Below are positions 1 to 12,676 of a stretch of 64,000 nucleotides of DNA, piece by piece. The DNA comes from Ulota crispa (lineage: Eukaryota > Streptophyta > Bryopsida > Orthotrichales > Orthotrichaceae). The notes under the pieces were generated by a model, which was given only the letters and a program-made list of their open reading frames with translations, ran no database searches and was not told where the DNA came from. The DNA is taken from contig OY987243.1 in assembly GCA_963920765.1 (NCBI GenBank), forward strand, positions 372,001 through 436,000, in the 5' to 3' direction. Both the position numbers and the translations under genes were made by a program. The first letter of the stretch is position 1. Each line of letters starts with the position of its first letter.

Positions 1-1248
1 GGGTAGTCCATATCATACTGATAAAATCACAATGACCTTTTAGATATTACATCTTCAAGTCTCTGTGATATAATTATAATTATAGAAAACAAGATAGATG
101 TTGAGGTTGAGGTGATATTAGAGAAGGTGCACATAGTAATATGAAGCAAGTCACAATCTTTTTGCTTCTCTTTGCTTCACTTCATTGCTTTTCAGAATTT
201 TGTGGTTTTTGGGAAAGCATTGTACTTTCATGGTTTCACTTTTCTATTGCTATTACCAAATGATTTGAAACATTTTGGTACATTGAAATGTTTTTGGATT
301 TCACAACAATTCAAGTTATTAATACATGAAAATTCTAATAAAATTCCAATAATGAATATTGCTAGTCTAGTTTGAAGTCTTACTAGTAATAAGTATCCTC
401 AATGTTGTTGTTGGTTTTCTAGAGAGTTATGTAAATCTACGCCAAGTTCAAGGGCCCCTTCAAAAACTCAATACCACGCAAATTCATCTTGGAGTATGCC
501 AATGCAAAGTTCCAACAAGATTTTCAACATAAGGTTTACTTGAGCAATAGCAATGTTGTAGCATCCTCTTGTTTACCACATCTTTTGTAAAAGTTTGTGC
601 AACAGCAAAGAGAAGCTCTCGCGCAACAACATTGTAGTGGTGAGGTTTTTCACTGAGGTTTTTCACTCATCTTTGCTTTCCAACATTTTTCAAAGATAAG
701 GAATTTATCACATTGCATGCCCTACTAGCAAATGCAAGAAGGTTGGTGCCAAGCATTGCGTTTGGCAAATGTGTGCAATGTATTGTTATAAGAACGACTG
801 TTTTTGAGGGAGTTACCCAAGACATGAGTAGCATTTTTCATGCTTAGGGGTTATGACAATGCTTGAGCAAACATGAATAACTTACTCTCTAGACGGCAAT
901 GTAGAAACAAAAATAAAAAATACTAAGCAATTTTGACATTTTTAGAAGGAACACTTAGTAGTGCTTGTGTGACTGGTTTTGTCTTTTTTTTAGCTTACCT
1001 TTTGTGTTTTTGAGGGTGATGATACTGGGAAAGGCATTTGGAAAAGGATAATATAACTTTGGCAATGCTTCTAGAAAACATAAGCATTTTTGAGCTTCAA
1101 GAAAGATGATCTCAAACTTACAAGGGTTTGTTTTAAGAGATTTTTATTTTATTTTTTCACTTTCTGATTATTTGCGATTGTTGTTATCGTAAATGTGCCT
1201 CATAACATTTAATAGCAATCCTGTAGCTTGCCCTCCCTTCAAAAGATT
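1..1248. other. AT-rich intergenic DNA, no gene seen
   Basis: I read both strands and found only short ORFs with low-complexity translations. There are no splice-bounded exons, repeat ends or RNA gene motifs. Confidence 0.6.
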
Positions 1249-1314
1249 GGTGTGGAATATTCCACACCGTTCCATCCATCCTGGATGAAATGATGTGGAA
1301 TATTCCATACCATC
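1249..1314. repeat. Perfect 20-bp palindrome plus a nearby imperfect copy
   Basis: Positions 1249-1268 read GGTGTGGAATATTCCACACC, which is its own reverse complement. About 22 bp downstream (1292-1314) is a second, imperfect palindrome with the same TGTGGAATATTCCA core. The spacer is not itself repeated. The pair could be the ends of a very small decayed element or a binding site for a dimeric protein. The sequence alone does not decide. Confidence 0.7.
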
Positions 1315-1589
1315 TTTAGCTATGGGGACACTTGGCAGAATTTGTTAGAGAGTTTATGAAAGGGAAGCTCAATTCAATGCACAAACGTCAATTTGTGGCT
1401 CATACATGTCAAGAAAAAAAAGTCTTCTTTTGGAACATCTTGAAATTTCAGGCAACCACTCGATTCTTTACATTGTTTACAAAGCATCATCACAAGGTTT
1501 TTAAACAAGAATCTAAAATGAGTCAAATTACTAGATTACCCCTTAGCTTACATAATATAACTAGTGTATATCCTAATTTAAATAGCTTG

Positions 1590-1950
1590 AGTATTTTTGA
1601 GCAAGTTCATGTTGTTGCAGTAAGATGGCATTTCAGAGCAACATTAACAACGGTAAATCCTTACTCTGAGATATATTAAACATTTTAGAGCAACATTAGC
1701 AAGGGTAAGTCCTTACTCCAAGATATATTAGATAGAATCAGCATCCTCTAGCAAGTTTATATTGTTGCAATAAGATGGCATTTCAACCTTACTCTAAGAT
1801 ATGTTACACAAAATCAGTTTAGAATTAAAAAGCTAAAAAGCACATTAGACAAAATCAGCATCTTTTAAGCTAAAAAGCACATTAGACAAAATCAGCATCC
1901 TTTGTACAGTTTAGAATTAAAAAGCTAAAAAGCACAGACCCATCAAATCT
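1590..1950. repeat. Degenerate short tandem/interspersed repeat block
   Basis: Phrases recur in the same order with changes. A unit around 'gttgcagtaagatggcattt' appears near 1613 and again near 1763. 'taaatccttactctgagatat' near 1653 returns near 1708 and 1788. 'aagctaaaaagcacattaga' occurs twice between 1830 and 1890. This is local duplication of AT-rich DNA with no coding sense. Confidence 0.5.
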
Positions 1951-4900
1951 TTTGGATCAAGTATGACACAATTAAGATCAAGTAGCAATGCTCACAAATA
2001 TATCAAACATATTCACAAAGCTCTGAAAATTTGAGAGATTCTTAGCCCTAATACAAGCATAAGAATTATAAAGGGAAGAGGTAAGGAGCTTGAAGTTGGC
2101 AATTTTCTCCAAGAAGATATACGTCTAACCTATGCCCATCCCAAACATCCAAACAAACCAATGTTAGTTGAGAGAGGTTGCACCAAGTGTTAGCAGCATA
2201 TATCGCATATTATTGCTTTTGCAAAGATAGAAAGCCATAAAAAATGTAAAGCAACTAGTAACCAGCAAACCCTCCAATAATTAGCAAAATATTGAACTTG
2301 TGTTGCAATGGACTAAGAAGCAGCCATGACGTGAAAAGCACAATAGTCGCCTAAGCCTACGTTTGGTACATTCTTATTGCCAGTGTATAAAAAATGACCT
2401 CATACTCCTACCATCTTTGTATATTATAAGGAGCCGTAGAACGGTGTATTGTGTATTAGTGTATAGACACACTTAGAGCACAAACAAGCCAGAGTACTAG
2501 CCCAATGTACACAGTGTGTGAGCAAAAGAACAAAAGAGACACAGTTGAAAATTAGCAAAAAGCTGCAGAGATTAGCTCTCGCATGAGTAAGCTTTTAGCA
2601 GGTAAAATTCAAAATTGACCTCGTCTTGTATAGAAACTCCAAGTGGTTAAAGCAACGTACGTAACCCAAATGCAGCCACGCTTATACACCTAGAGGTTTA
2701 AAAAAAGAGATTTGTGCAAATATATGTCATATTAGTAAAAAAGCAAAAGTAGACAAAATTACTACTAGCCTAGTTCTTTTTTATAAAAAAAGGAACTTAA
2801 CTTTTGCAGTGAGGCCGTAAGGACACGTGTCTTGCTCATAGAGCAAAAACTATACACTCTCGCCCTATTTTGAAATTTGTCATTCATCAACTATTATGCA
2901 AGATGAACTATGTCATTAATCAAGTATATTACCTTATCTATGCTACTAGTTCATAGAGCAAGTATAGATACACAAGAACCATTACTAGTTCTTCTATGTT
3001 TTGGCATGGCATTAAAGCTATGTTCAAGTTATACAAAGAGATAGTATATCATCTCTATCTATGAGAAGATACAAACTTTTAAAATGGCAATAAGAAGCTT
3101 TCACCAGTATTCAACCACTGAATTTGTCTATAGACTATCTCCATTACTAGCAATTGCTGGGAGTCCAGAGACTAACACTTGTAACAAAATCATGAAAAAA
3201 ACAAAAAAAATAAAAATAAAAATAAAGATTATTATTATTTTTTTTGTCAAGATGAAGTTCATGGATGATACCTAAAGAGAGGGAAAGGCAGCTTCTCTTC
3301 AGATTATTGAATGTTATGCTAGACTCTTCTTAATTGTTCAACTCATAAGAGAGTCTAGGAAAATGGCAAAATACATTATGGCTAGAAAATAGATTGTAGG
3401 CAAAAAATCCTCATTTTTCCAAGCTTTGTTATTTTGTCCATCCCTACTTGAATAATTTTTGTTCATGAACTAGTTCAAAGTCTTGCACAAATTTGATGAA
3501 GCACCCAATGATCAAGCTACTCACACAATAGACAATAATTACAATGGCTTTCTAAGCACAAGTTGATGTATTTCATCTATTGCAATTTCATCTGTTGCAA
3601 GCCTAGTTTTATACCAAGGGAGCAACATCCAATGTGGCACATGACATAGCTGATGTATTATATCTTAAACTTTTCCATGGGAATATTATAGTCTTCAAAG
3701 TACTTGAATGTTGGAATACAAGGGAATTTTGGTGGGATTTTCATGTTCCATGGAGATTATATGTCTCTATTTTGTGTGAAGGACCTCAATTGTTATATCC
3801 ACAAAGTTATGTTTTATACCTCCATTTGATGCAAAAGAACACCCTTGCGTGATTGTACCATTATAAGTAATCCTTGAGTTATCATTACCCCTTGTTGTGG
3901 TTAAACTTCTTGTTTCATTATGTTGAAGTGTTTCATTATGCTTGCCTTAATCTTATTTTTCAATATGATGTATTTTGTGCTAGTGTTAAATGTTTTGAAT
4001 ATAGTTCATTGATTGCTTTATATTCTAGCAATTGCATTATATTGTGTCAATCAAATACTTCACTTGTGGGTGCACCCCTATGAACCTACACATACTCAAT
4101 GTTCTTTAATTTTTTTATTATTACAAGCACAAACATGTTTCGAGCTTTAAAGAAGTTTGTCTTTTAAATAGCACTTACATAATTGTCATTATTAGAAGAT
4201 ATTGAGTACTTTTTTTTTATTGAATTAAAAGAAGCCTTCACTATATTTTGTTTGAAGTCAAGTCCATTATCAAACTCTATAGTGATAAAAAGTTCCATTG
4301 AGCTATGCACAAGCCTATAGAGCTAACCTTTGAGTCTTTGAACTAGAAACAATAAGTTAATTTTGAAGCAAAAGCAACAATAAGAACACTAGTAATATAA
4401 ATTGGAATTTGATTTTGTTTTTCACCATACATATCTCATTACTTATATTGTAATTTTTGTATAATCTTTTTGGACTTTTCTGGATACAAATGTCATTTAT
4501 TTTATTGTTTGATTTTATTTCTATATATTTTCCAACTTCTATCCATTCTTTTACCCTAATAGCTGAAATAAATCTAATCAATCCTAAATGAAGGCACTTT
4601 ATAACTGCAAAAGAAGAGCAATATTTTGGCTAGCATAATATAATGGTAATTCAAGTTTATAAAGAATTTGCAATGAATCGAATTGCTATCTATTCAAGAA
4701 CAAAGTTTGTGTGTTTGAAAAAAGTTCTTGTTCAAGAATAATCAAGTATGAAAAAAATATGTGATTCTTTTGTGATAAAGTATTTTACATTTGTAGAATG
4801 CACATGGTCTAACATATTCCAAAATATGTCCATAATTTTTTTTGATAATTGAATTAAACAAATTTTTACCTAGAAATAGTTTTCAAAAATGCTAACGTGA

Positions 4901-7827
4901 GGTGGGACATTTAGGACTTCTATTTTTAGTCAAGTTATTTGCCAAACTATTAAAACCTTAATAATGATAATAAATACATGCATGAGAATTAGAAAAATCA
5001 TAAAAATGAAGGAACAAGTATCTTTTCTTGTTTATTTATTTATTTATTTATTATCTTTTGAAATTATGTTTACTTACATTTTGATTTTAAAAAATGTTTC
5101 AATATCAACATTTGATCAAATCCAACACCTAACTCAAGAGATTTTCATCACATAAAAACCTCTTCTTGGCTATTTAAGAAATGTGAGATTTTCTAGATTT
5201 CCAACTTGAGTTTACTATCATGAGTTACAAAGTCCTATTAGGAATAACAATTAAATGATAATTGCTAAAGAAACAATTTAGACTATAATCCAACCATCTC
5301 TACAATCCACACACTATGATCTTCCATTGCACATACCAACATTTATCAATGGGATGTTACACCAAAAAGAAATTCTAACCTTTGAAATTGATTAAGAATC
5401 AAAAATGAAACGTTTTCAAAAGAATTTATGTATCTGTTTTATAGTTTGTAAAGTACAATTCTAGTCATTTTAACTTTTTCTAAAGTGATACTCAATACTT
5501 TTGTACCTTAAGGAGAACAAATACAATTCACCTCAAGAATAAACATTTTTAGTTCAATATTTGGTTTTTGAACAATGACTACATCAAACAAGCAAGGTTT
5601 TGATTTCATTTTCAAAAATCCAAACAACAAGAAGTGGTCAACTTTGTTCCTTTTTGCAACTTAGTTTTACAATAGTTACACCAATGCTTCAATATAGAGG
5701 CAAACAATTGGGCATGATTACATTGCACACATTTTTGCCATGTTTTCATTTCAAAAAAAGTACTAAGCAAATATGAACCAAATATGCATTTTATATTAAA
5801 AAATCAAAATAGAAGCGCCAAGATGAAAAAGAGGCATAGCAAAACTTAAAGGATAACAATTGATTCACAATGGCTACCATAAATGGAAACATAAAAATAG
5901 ACAAAAGAACTTGGTACTTTTGTAGGCTCTTCTAAGTATTTTTCAAACTCCTCTCTAGTAATATTTGTCCTTTTATAAGAATGCACTAGATTTTGTTTCA
6001 ACTATCACCAATTTCATCCACTTAATTCAAAAATCTTTTACCTACTAGATCATTACCTTTGGTCAAGAGTCTTCTCATGACATGAAAATGTTGGTGTTAG
6101 AACCTAAAATACTCATTTTCATACCACCTCTAGCAAGCATCAAACACAATGTGGGCCTAAAATCCTTCCAATCAACTTCTTTTTGCTATTAAACAAACCA
6201 TGCATTGGGTAGACCATTGTGTGTCACTTTCCTCTACTATAAAAAGAGCAAAAATAAACCTAGGTAAATTGTTTTTGCTAGCAAGTTAAATTTTCTTTCA
6301 TCTCATTTGTGAGTGAGTCAAAATTGATTATAAGAAAACTTTGTACAACACCAAATAAAAACCAAATTAGAGTTTAGGTTCTAAACTAGTTTCTATGTAA
6401 GATCCAATACCGCTTGTTTAGCTCTATAATATAAGCCTTAAGAAAGTTGCTATGATAATCTACAAATCATATTAAACATTACTAAAAGTCACTAAAAGAG
6501 GAGTAGCCTAGAATCCACCAATTAAAAGTTAGGTAAATTTCATATTTTTGTTAGATCTACCATAGTATTGAAAACATGTCTCTTGCTTCATTATATGTAA
6601 AATAGGGTAGTGAATGATACCTTCATTTTAATAATTTCTAGAAAAATATATAGTAGGAAAAATAGGATCTCCCTAAAAGTGCTTAGTATGGTGAGTTTAA
6701 CTATAATGATATTGTCAAAATTAGATGGGAAAAAGTACAATTTGTCCATCTTTTGGATGTAATGGATGAAAATGGGATAAAGTTTACCTTTAACTAAACA
6801 TGGATGCAGGTGAAGGATGGGTTTGTAAATAGTGGAAGGCTCTAAAATAAGGTTTTGCTTTAAGTTATTTTTGCTACTTGTGTTGATGAGAAGCTCGTAC
6901 TTTGGATTCTATGTAGTTGTTGTCAAAGTCTATGTGTTAGAGTTAGGGATTAGTTTTCTAGTCTAATTTGCTTTATGTTTGAATTTGAGTCTTGTTTGTT
7001 GCAATTTCAATTCAGAATCGTATTCTTGCACTTTTAATGCTTTTAGATTTCAATGTCTTTTAATCATGGAACTTTGCAATTTGTAGAATAAATAAAGAGC
7101 CAAAAATTTGTTCCCCAAACCATTTAGAAATAAATGTAAGGTGCTGTGAAATAAATCATAGTAGCTTTTTTAATCTAAAATAGGGAAAAAAAATTACCTT
7201 AAAAAAGATAAATACCCCCTTAAAACACCTCATTCATTGCATGTGGTTACCAAGCACAAGAAGGTGTGATCTCCCCAAGAAATATCCTTTATTTGAAAAA
7301 CCCAAATTCTTTATTTGCTCATTTTCAAAGAATCACTTCTATCACTCCCTATGTCCCTTTTGACTTGTCCATGACCAAGGATAACTTGGGATTGATGTCA
7401 CTTTTGACAAGTTAACTAGTTGTATAATACAAAGCCAATTTTGACACTTGATGTGATCCAACTTGAGTTCCAACTTCAATTTACACACATGTAACAATCC
7501 AACTTCAATATAATCTTTAAAGGACAGGCTTGTGACCGCAATTTGGTTGCGTTGCAAGTGATTGTAGCATACAAAAATCATCCACCTTGTCTTTTAAGGA
7601 TTAAACAAAAAATTGATCCAACTTCAATGGATACAAGCCATACAATACAACTCTAATCTTAGCACCAAGAGTGCTATTTGATGTTGAAATCACAAAGCAC
7701 AACATGTGTTGTTGTTTGCTATTGTTATTTGCTATTGTTTAGTAGTATTTGATTACTAAAGCATAATCCTCAAATAAATTGCCATTTTTTGAAAACAAAA
7801 CCAATGTTTTTGAACAACTCATCCAAA
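1951..7827. other. AT-rich gene-free stretch
   Basis: No exon, ORF of convincing composition, or paired terminal repeat was found. Open frames here are at most about 80 codons, with compositions expected from AT-rich noise. A (TTTA)n microsatellite lies at 5031-5054. Confidence 0.55.
5031..5054. repeat. (TTTA)n microsatellite
   Basis: Six uninterrupted TTTA units. Confidence 0.9.
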
Positions 7828-8142
7828 CTACACTAAGATACTTCATTTAGGTTGCTTCAACAATTAGGTTGCCTTACCTTGGCAAATTTACCTCATGACT
7901 CACCTTTGGCCACTTGAAGGGGCATGCAACGCTCTTTATGCTGTAGCAATTCCTAATTATGTGTAAAATTCTAACTTTCCTACTTGGTGACTTTGATGCT
8001 TTTTATTGTGCCCAACCTTTGCTTGCTTCCTCTATTGTAGTGATTATTGACAATAGTTACTATAGTATTGATAAATATTTAAATAGTGTGAAATGTCAAA
8101 AATTAGTATGGAGCAATCTAAAATGTACTATTTGGTGTACAT
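7828..8142. mobile_element. MITE, 'AGGTTGCC' family copy 1
   Basis: This is one of four dispersed copies (also 10025-10326, 25151-25477, 32860-33137). The shared ends are an inverted repeat of about 27 bp. The consensus on the left is CTACACTAAATATTGCATTTAGGTTGCC, written here only as the description of its two halves: CTACACTAAATATTGC followed by ATTTAGGTTGCC. The right end is the inverted form (GCAACCTAAATGCAATATT). The interior is AT-rich and conserved near 'gtgtgaaatgtcaaaaattag'. The superfamily was not assigned because no clear target duplication is visible. Confidence 0.6.
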
Positions 8143-9144
8143 AAAATTTTGTTTTGGCCAACTAGGACAAATTGCACAAAGAGGGTTTTCTTCCAACCTC
8201 ATCTAATCTTTATGGGGCCCGGCCCATTCCACCAATAAACTTAGAAACGCCAAAAATTTCCAAACCTAGTGCTTCAAAGCAAATCCCTTCCACCTCGCAA
8301 AGCTTGCAACCTACACTGCACAAGAATTTGAATTGCTCCAACCCCACTATGCTTATCACCCCACTACACCTGCCCCTGATGCACCAATTTTTTAGAGCCT
8401 GCGCTAGTTGGGGTGGTGGAATCACTGCTCGCTGTGCAAACTCAAGTGCAGGTCTTGCTCTGAAAATGGAGATCATCAAAACGGGTTTGTATAGTTATTT
8501 ACATTACTACCAAGCTTATGTTTTTCTTGCCATCTTGGTTTCCTTGTTGCGCCAATTTGCTGTCAAAAATGCTAACTCTCTTGCTTAGTTTTTAGAGTTT
8601 TACCATTTTTGCAAAATTTGGTTGGGTTTGAGTGATTTAGCCACCATACCTGCTCAATTTTAGTCCACTCAATTCTTTCCTAAATTGGCATACAATGCAA
8701 TCTTCGTCTTGGAATTTGCAATTTAAGTTTTTGAATTCTTTTGAAAAAATGCAACAACATTCATAGAAGTTTTGTTAGTCTTCTACAAAGTGTTTTCAGA
8801 AATTTTTGTGGCTAAATTTTTTGTGCTGTGATTTAGTTAGTTTCTCTTTCTAGTATAATTGACCTTGCACCCTCCTCTACATTATCTTCACTGAGCTATG
8901 TGTAATTCATTTTTGATGAAATGCTTTGTTTTTTTTGGGTCATGGGGTTAATTGAAGCTAGCTTGAAATTCATGCACGTGTATAATTGGAGAGTATATAC
9001 ATTTCACTTTTTCTTAGGGCAAAACCTCCATGCTTGTCTAGAATTGGTAAACACAAATTTTGTGTTTTTGCATTTTTCAATTCCAGGGTTAGATGGAAGT
9101 TCACTCTTCAAATCAAAATGTGTTTGAAATGGTCAAGCTTGTAA
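8143..9144. other. Gene-free stretch with a slightly GC-richer patch at 8210-8480
   Basis: The patch is open on both strands (138 and 89 codons), but the plus frame starts at TTG. Neither translation resembles a family I know, and I see no splice sites. It may be a decayed gene or repeat. Confidence 0.4.
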
Positions 9145-9272
9145 TATAGTAGAACCTTTCTAATTCAATACCTTGCATAGGTCATAGTATCTCTTGGTCC
9201 CAACTTCATGATCCATAATCAAAATCAAACTTCTAGTTCTAGTTGTATGCAGTTAGAGAGGTTCTACTATAC
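9145..9272. mobile_element. pogo/Emigrant-like MITE
   Basis: The ends read TATAGTAGAACCTTTCTAA on the left and, inverted, TATAGTAGAACCTCTCTAA on the right, enclosing about 90 bp. The AGAACCTCTCTAA-type inverted repeat with TA at the boundary matches what I know of plant pogo-like (Tc1/mariner) MITEs such as Emigrant and Lemi1. That assignment is from memory of the end sequence only. Confidence 0.6.
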
Positions 9273-9393
9273 TATCTTACTACAATTGATAGCAGCATTG
9301 TGTGTAATGTTCCTCTAAATATGATCCTCTAGATTTATAGCCAAATGCATTGTTTCTTTGTTTCTTAAATTTTTTCTATAGTACCGTGCTCAT

Positions 9394-9598
9394 ATGGTGC
9401 ATGACAATTAACCAACAACTCCCAAATTTGAATGGTCAGTTTACCAATTTGTCAAAAGGAAAGCTATCAAAAATTTGAGATCACTAGGATCAAATTTATA
9501 TTTTGCTTTTTTTACTAGTAGATTTGCTTTTAAGGTATGAGTAGATGTGTATATTTCTTGTTGGTTAATAATTATTGGTTATAAGTGTTATGCACTAT
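9394..9598. mobile_element. MITE related to the one that hosts the copia element
   Basis: The ends are GGTGCATGACAATTAACCAAC and the inverted GTGCATAACACTTATAACC. A diverged relative starts at 56553 and resumes at 62070 on the far side of the copia insertion. The present copy is therefore an uninterrupted version of that host element. Confidence 0.55.
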
Positions 9599-10024
9599 AC
9601 TTTATTTCAATTTTACACATGTCCATTGTTACCTTGTTTTTGAAATTGTGGTTGTTTTCAAAAGTGGATGGCAAGTGGAGGTGCAGAAAGGAATTCAAAT
9701 GCTTGAGGATGTTGAATTGATTTTAATGCATATGTTTTCAAATGGTTTATTAGAGCAATGATTACATTTACATGCAACATCTATGGCATTGCACTTGGAT
9801 TTACATGATTCTTGCCCTTCAACTGCAAAGGAAAAACACATGCATGGGGTGCGTGTTGTCCTCTATTTCACTCAATCCCCTCTTTAATCATTATTTTATT
9901 GTTTTCTTTTGTTGGCGCTTGATCATTTGCTGACCGTGTCAAAACATCAGTGAAAGTTTCAATGCAATGCATTCATTTGTTACTCCTTGCATTCTGTAGT
10001 AATCCTATGCTATACTCAAAAAAT

Positions 10025-10326
10025 CTACACTAAATATTGCAATTAGGTTACCTAAACTATTAAGTTGCATTCTCCTAGAAAGTTACCTAATGACTCATTA
10101 CTTGGCCACTTGGAGGCGCATGCAAGTGATGTAGTTCTCTAAATATTAGGATTTCAAATGATTACATAGCTAGTTTTTTTTTGCAACTTTATTATTGTTG
10201 CCGAGCCTTTTAAAATTGGTTAAGACAAAATTTAATAAAAAATCATCATGATAATAATAAATATTTATATAGTGTAAAATATCAATAAATTAGTGTGGAG
10301 CAACCTAAATGCAATATTCAATGTGG
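10025..10326. mobile_element. MITE, 'AGGTTGCC' family copy 2
   Basis: The left end CTACACTAAATATTGCAATT is followed by AGGTTACC. The right end is GGAGCAACCTAAATGCAATA. The interior aligns with the copies at 7828, 25151 and 32860, for example in 'tatatagtgtaaaatatca'. No coding capacity. Confidence 0.65.
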
Positions 10327-11000
10327 ATCCATCATTTTGATTCTCTCAAATCCAACTTAATCCTTAAACGTCTAATAAAGCCTTTTGCAGTCAATACAAT
10401 ACAAGGTATTTTTTTGTGTGTTTGGAATGGATCCACATTTTTACTATATTTGAGATCAACAAAGAAGTTGGAATATAAATCAATGCGGTTTTAATGAGTT
10501 ATTTGAGATTCCAAAATAAAACTCTTGTTGGTAGTAAATGTCAATTATACAACAACATACCCACTATCCCTATGGGATGTTTAAGGATTAATATAGAAAA
10601 GGTTTAACCTCTTTTTTGCATCTCAAATTTTCTTTGTTTGTCGTAGAAATTATGCCACTGATTGGTTGTTTCAACCCCAACCATGAACACATCCTCACAC
10701 CTCCCTTGCATAAGCTCAAGTTTTGCAATCTTTTTCTCATGTTTATTTTAGCTAAAAAACCATATGCTAACTTGTTGTATAATACATAGGAAGAAAACAA
10801 AGGAGATCTATATGGAATAAAAGAATAGTTCAACAAGATTCAAGTTTAGAAAGCTAGTGATCATTCTAAGGTAGGACCACCCATTTCCAAGCAGAGATCC
10901 AAATCCAACTTGTAGGGTGTGTTGTTTCTAACCAGCCTATTTCCAAGCCTTGGAATGGGAATTTCTTCCTTTTCAATGTTAAGATCAATGAAAGTTAGTT
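10327..11000. other. Gene-free upstream flank of the 11-kb gene
   Basis: AT-rich. The minus-strand ORF at 10588-10836 has no recognisable features. It may hold the promoter of the gene that follows, but I see no convincing TATA element. Confidence 0.4.
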
Positions 11001-11192
11001 GCATTGTGTTTACGGGAGCTTAATTATGTACCTTTGGTTCGGTTGACCTCTGGAAAGCTCGCTCTTTTGGGTATGGCGGTCTTGAAGAGTGACGGTGGCG
11101 AGAGACGGTACAGCATTAATGCGAGCGCAGAAGAGCAGGGTGCGGTGGGGCATCCTGACAAAAAGCTGGAGAATGTGAGGCGCAGCCAGCCG

Positions 11193-11924
11193 ATGATGGC
11201 TGACACGATGGAGAGTGACGAGGAGGAAGGGTCGTACAGCGGGTGCTGCTTGTTCCAATTACGATAGGGGAAGGGCGCGCGCTATGCAAGGCTCGAGTCC
11301 GACGACCTCGAGGCGAGCGCGAAACCCAATACCCCCAAAGCGAAGATCCCGAGGTCACGATCGGTGTTTACGGAGATTTGGTGTTGTTGCTGTGGGTCGC
11401 AGGATGCGTCGACGAATTACACCACCGTCGAAGTGCGATCGGTACTGGACACGAAGCACGACAGGAAGTGGGAAGTCGATGTGAACGAGGACTACTGCAA
11501 ACCGTCGTACTGGAGACGGGCAGTCCGGAAGCTGGCGTCTCACGGGCACGCCCGGCGCCCGTCTCGCGGCGCCGACTGGCTCAGCTACGACGAGCACGAG
11601 TACCGGATGAACTTCGATGACGGCTGCTGCGGGCGTGACAACTGCGTCTCGTACCTCTTCACCGACCACAAGGACGACTCCGCCACACGAGCGCGAGCCA
11701 TGCACGACGCGCTGCTCACGAAGTTCGCCGCCAACGGGAGCACCACGAGCAGTGCTCCCAGGAGTCCCCCAGTGAGGCCCATTTTGTCGCCGCTGCCTGT
11801 GATGATGCTGTCCAAGGAGGCGATCTGGAAGTCCAAGGAAGGCTTCGTGCCCATCTGGCAGCGCCGGCAAGGCGCGCCTCCCGTTAAGCTCGACCTCAGA
11901 CAACGCTCAGGTCCCATGGATTAG
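11193..11924 (+). pseudogene. Small plant-specific protein of unknown function, with an in-frame TAG
   Basis: A GC-rich island stands out from the AT-rich surroundings. From the ATG pair at 11193/11196 the frame encodes an acidic start (MADTMESDEEEG), then GCCLFQLR, a TAG at 11265-11267, and in the same frame ARYARLESDD, a basic stretch, an aromatic/basic helix (SYWRRAVRKL, about 11506) and DWLSYDEHEYRMNFDDG (about 11574-11624). It ends at TAG 11922-11924. A Cys-rich N-terminus, then a (G/A)RYxRL motif and a YDxxxYxxNFDDG motif is, from memory, the layout of a family of small uncharacterised plant proteins. Both halves of the layout flank the stop, so the TAG probably breaks a real gene. Alternatives are a base-calling error, a non-functional allele or an unrecognised short intron; no GT-AG pair of normal size fits. 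No in-frame ATG lies between the TAG and the Met of YRMNFDD, so reinitiation would lose most of the protein. Confidence 0.6.
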
Positions 11925-12579
11925 CCCCCTTTGCCTCAATTTTGCAATGCTTACGTTCGAGATGATTCAGATTTGGTCTTGCGTCTGTGCATGGTGTACC
12001 ATACATAGGAATTAGGTTGTGCTATGTTGGCATTTAGGTCGAGATCAGGGTGATGATTCGGAAGTAATCTTCGCCAGTATGACATCTTCTTTTTCGGATT
12101 AGTAATTTTTTTGCTTAATGTCAAGATACCTCAACATTTTTTATCCCACTGAAGGTAGTACCTCGCCTGAGGGTCTCCTTAATACATCAAGCTGGAATTG
12201 CAGCCAAAGAGTGTGTAATGGCGTTGTACAGTCATCCTGCAAGTCCTGTAAACTTGGAGGAGTTCGCTTTGGTGCTTGAGAAGATTTTTTCTTGGCGACG
12301 CTGAGAATCTTGGTAAACTTGAACCCGAACTTGGGATTTAGCCTGCTTCCGAGGTTTTTTTCTTTTTCAGTCGGTGGTTGAACCAGATGCGAAAGAAAGA
12401 TTGTCAATTGTGGCATAAGAAAGTGAGAACCTTTGGTTGATTTTGCTTCGATGTGTAACTTCTTTTGCGTTTTTAGGTCTAGCTAGACTGTCTGGAACAT
12501 TTACCGTCCGTTATGACAACGTCCTCAAACACAGGTACATACGGGAGTTTTTTATGTACCCATGTTAACCATAACGTCC

Positions 12580-12676
12580 TTAACCCCTCAACGCCTCAAC
12601 TAACGAAAATACACCAACTAACGAAAATACACTGAAATGGGGCGCGATTCACGCCCCTGGAGCGTTGAGTGGTTAA
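12580..12676. mobile_element. 97-bp piggyBac-like (TTAA) MITE
   Basis: The left end is TTAACCCCTCAACGCC. The right end, inverted, is TTAACCACTCAACGCT: 16 bp with two mismatches. The boundaries are the TTAA at 12580-12583 and at 12673-12676. An 18-bp unit (actaacgaaaatacac) is directly repeated inside. Confidence 0.6.

Noticed and set aside
8172..8588. 138-codon plus-strand ORF
   Set aside because: The frame begins at TTG, the opposite strand is also open, and there are no splice signals or recognisable motifs.
11355..11903. Minus-strand 182-codon ORF and several other long frames in the GC-rich island
   Set aside because: They are shadows of the plus-strand gene. GC-rich coding DNA keeps other frames open, and their translations are Arg/Pro/Val-rich without motifs.
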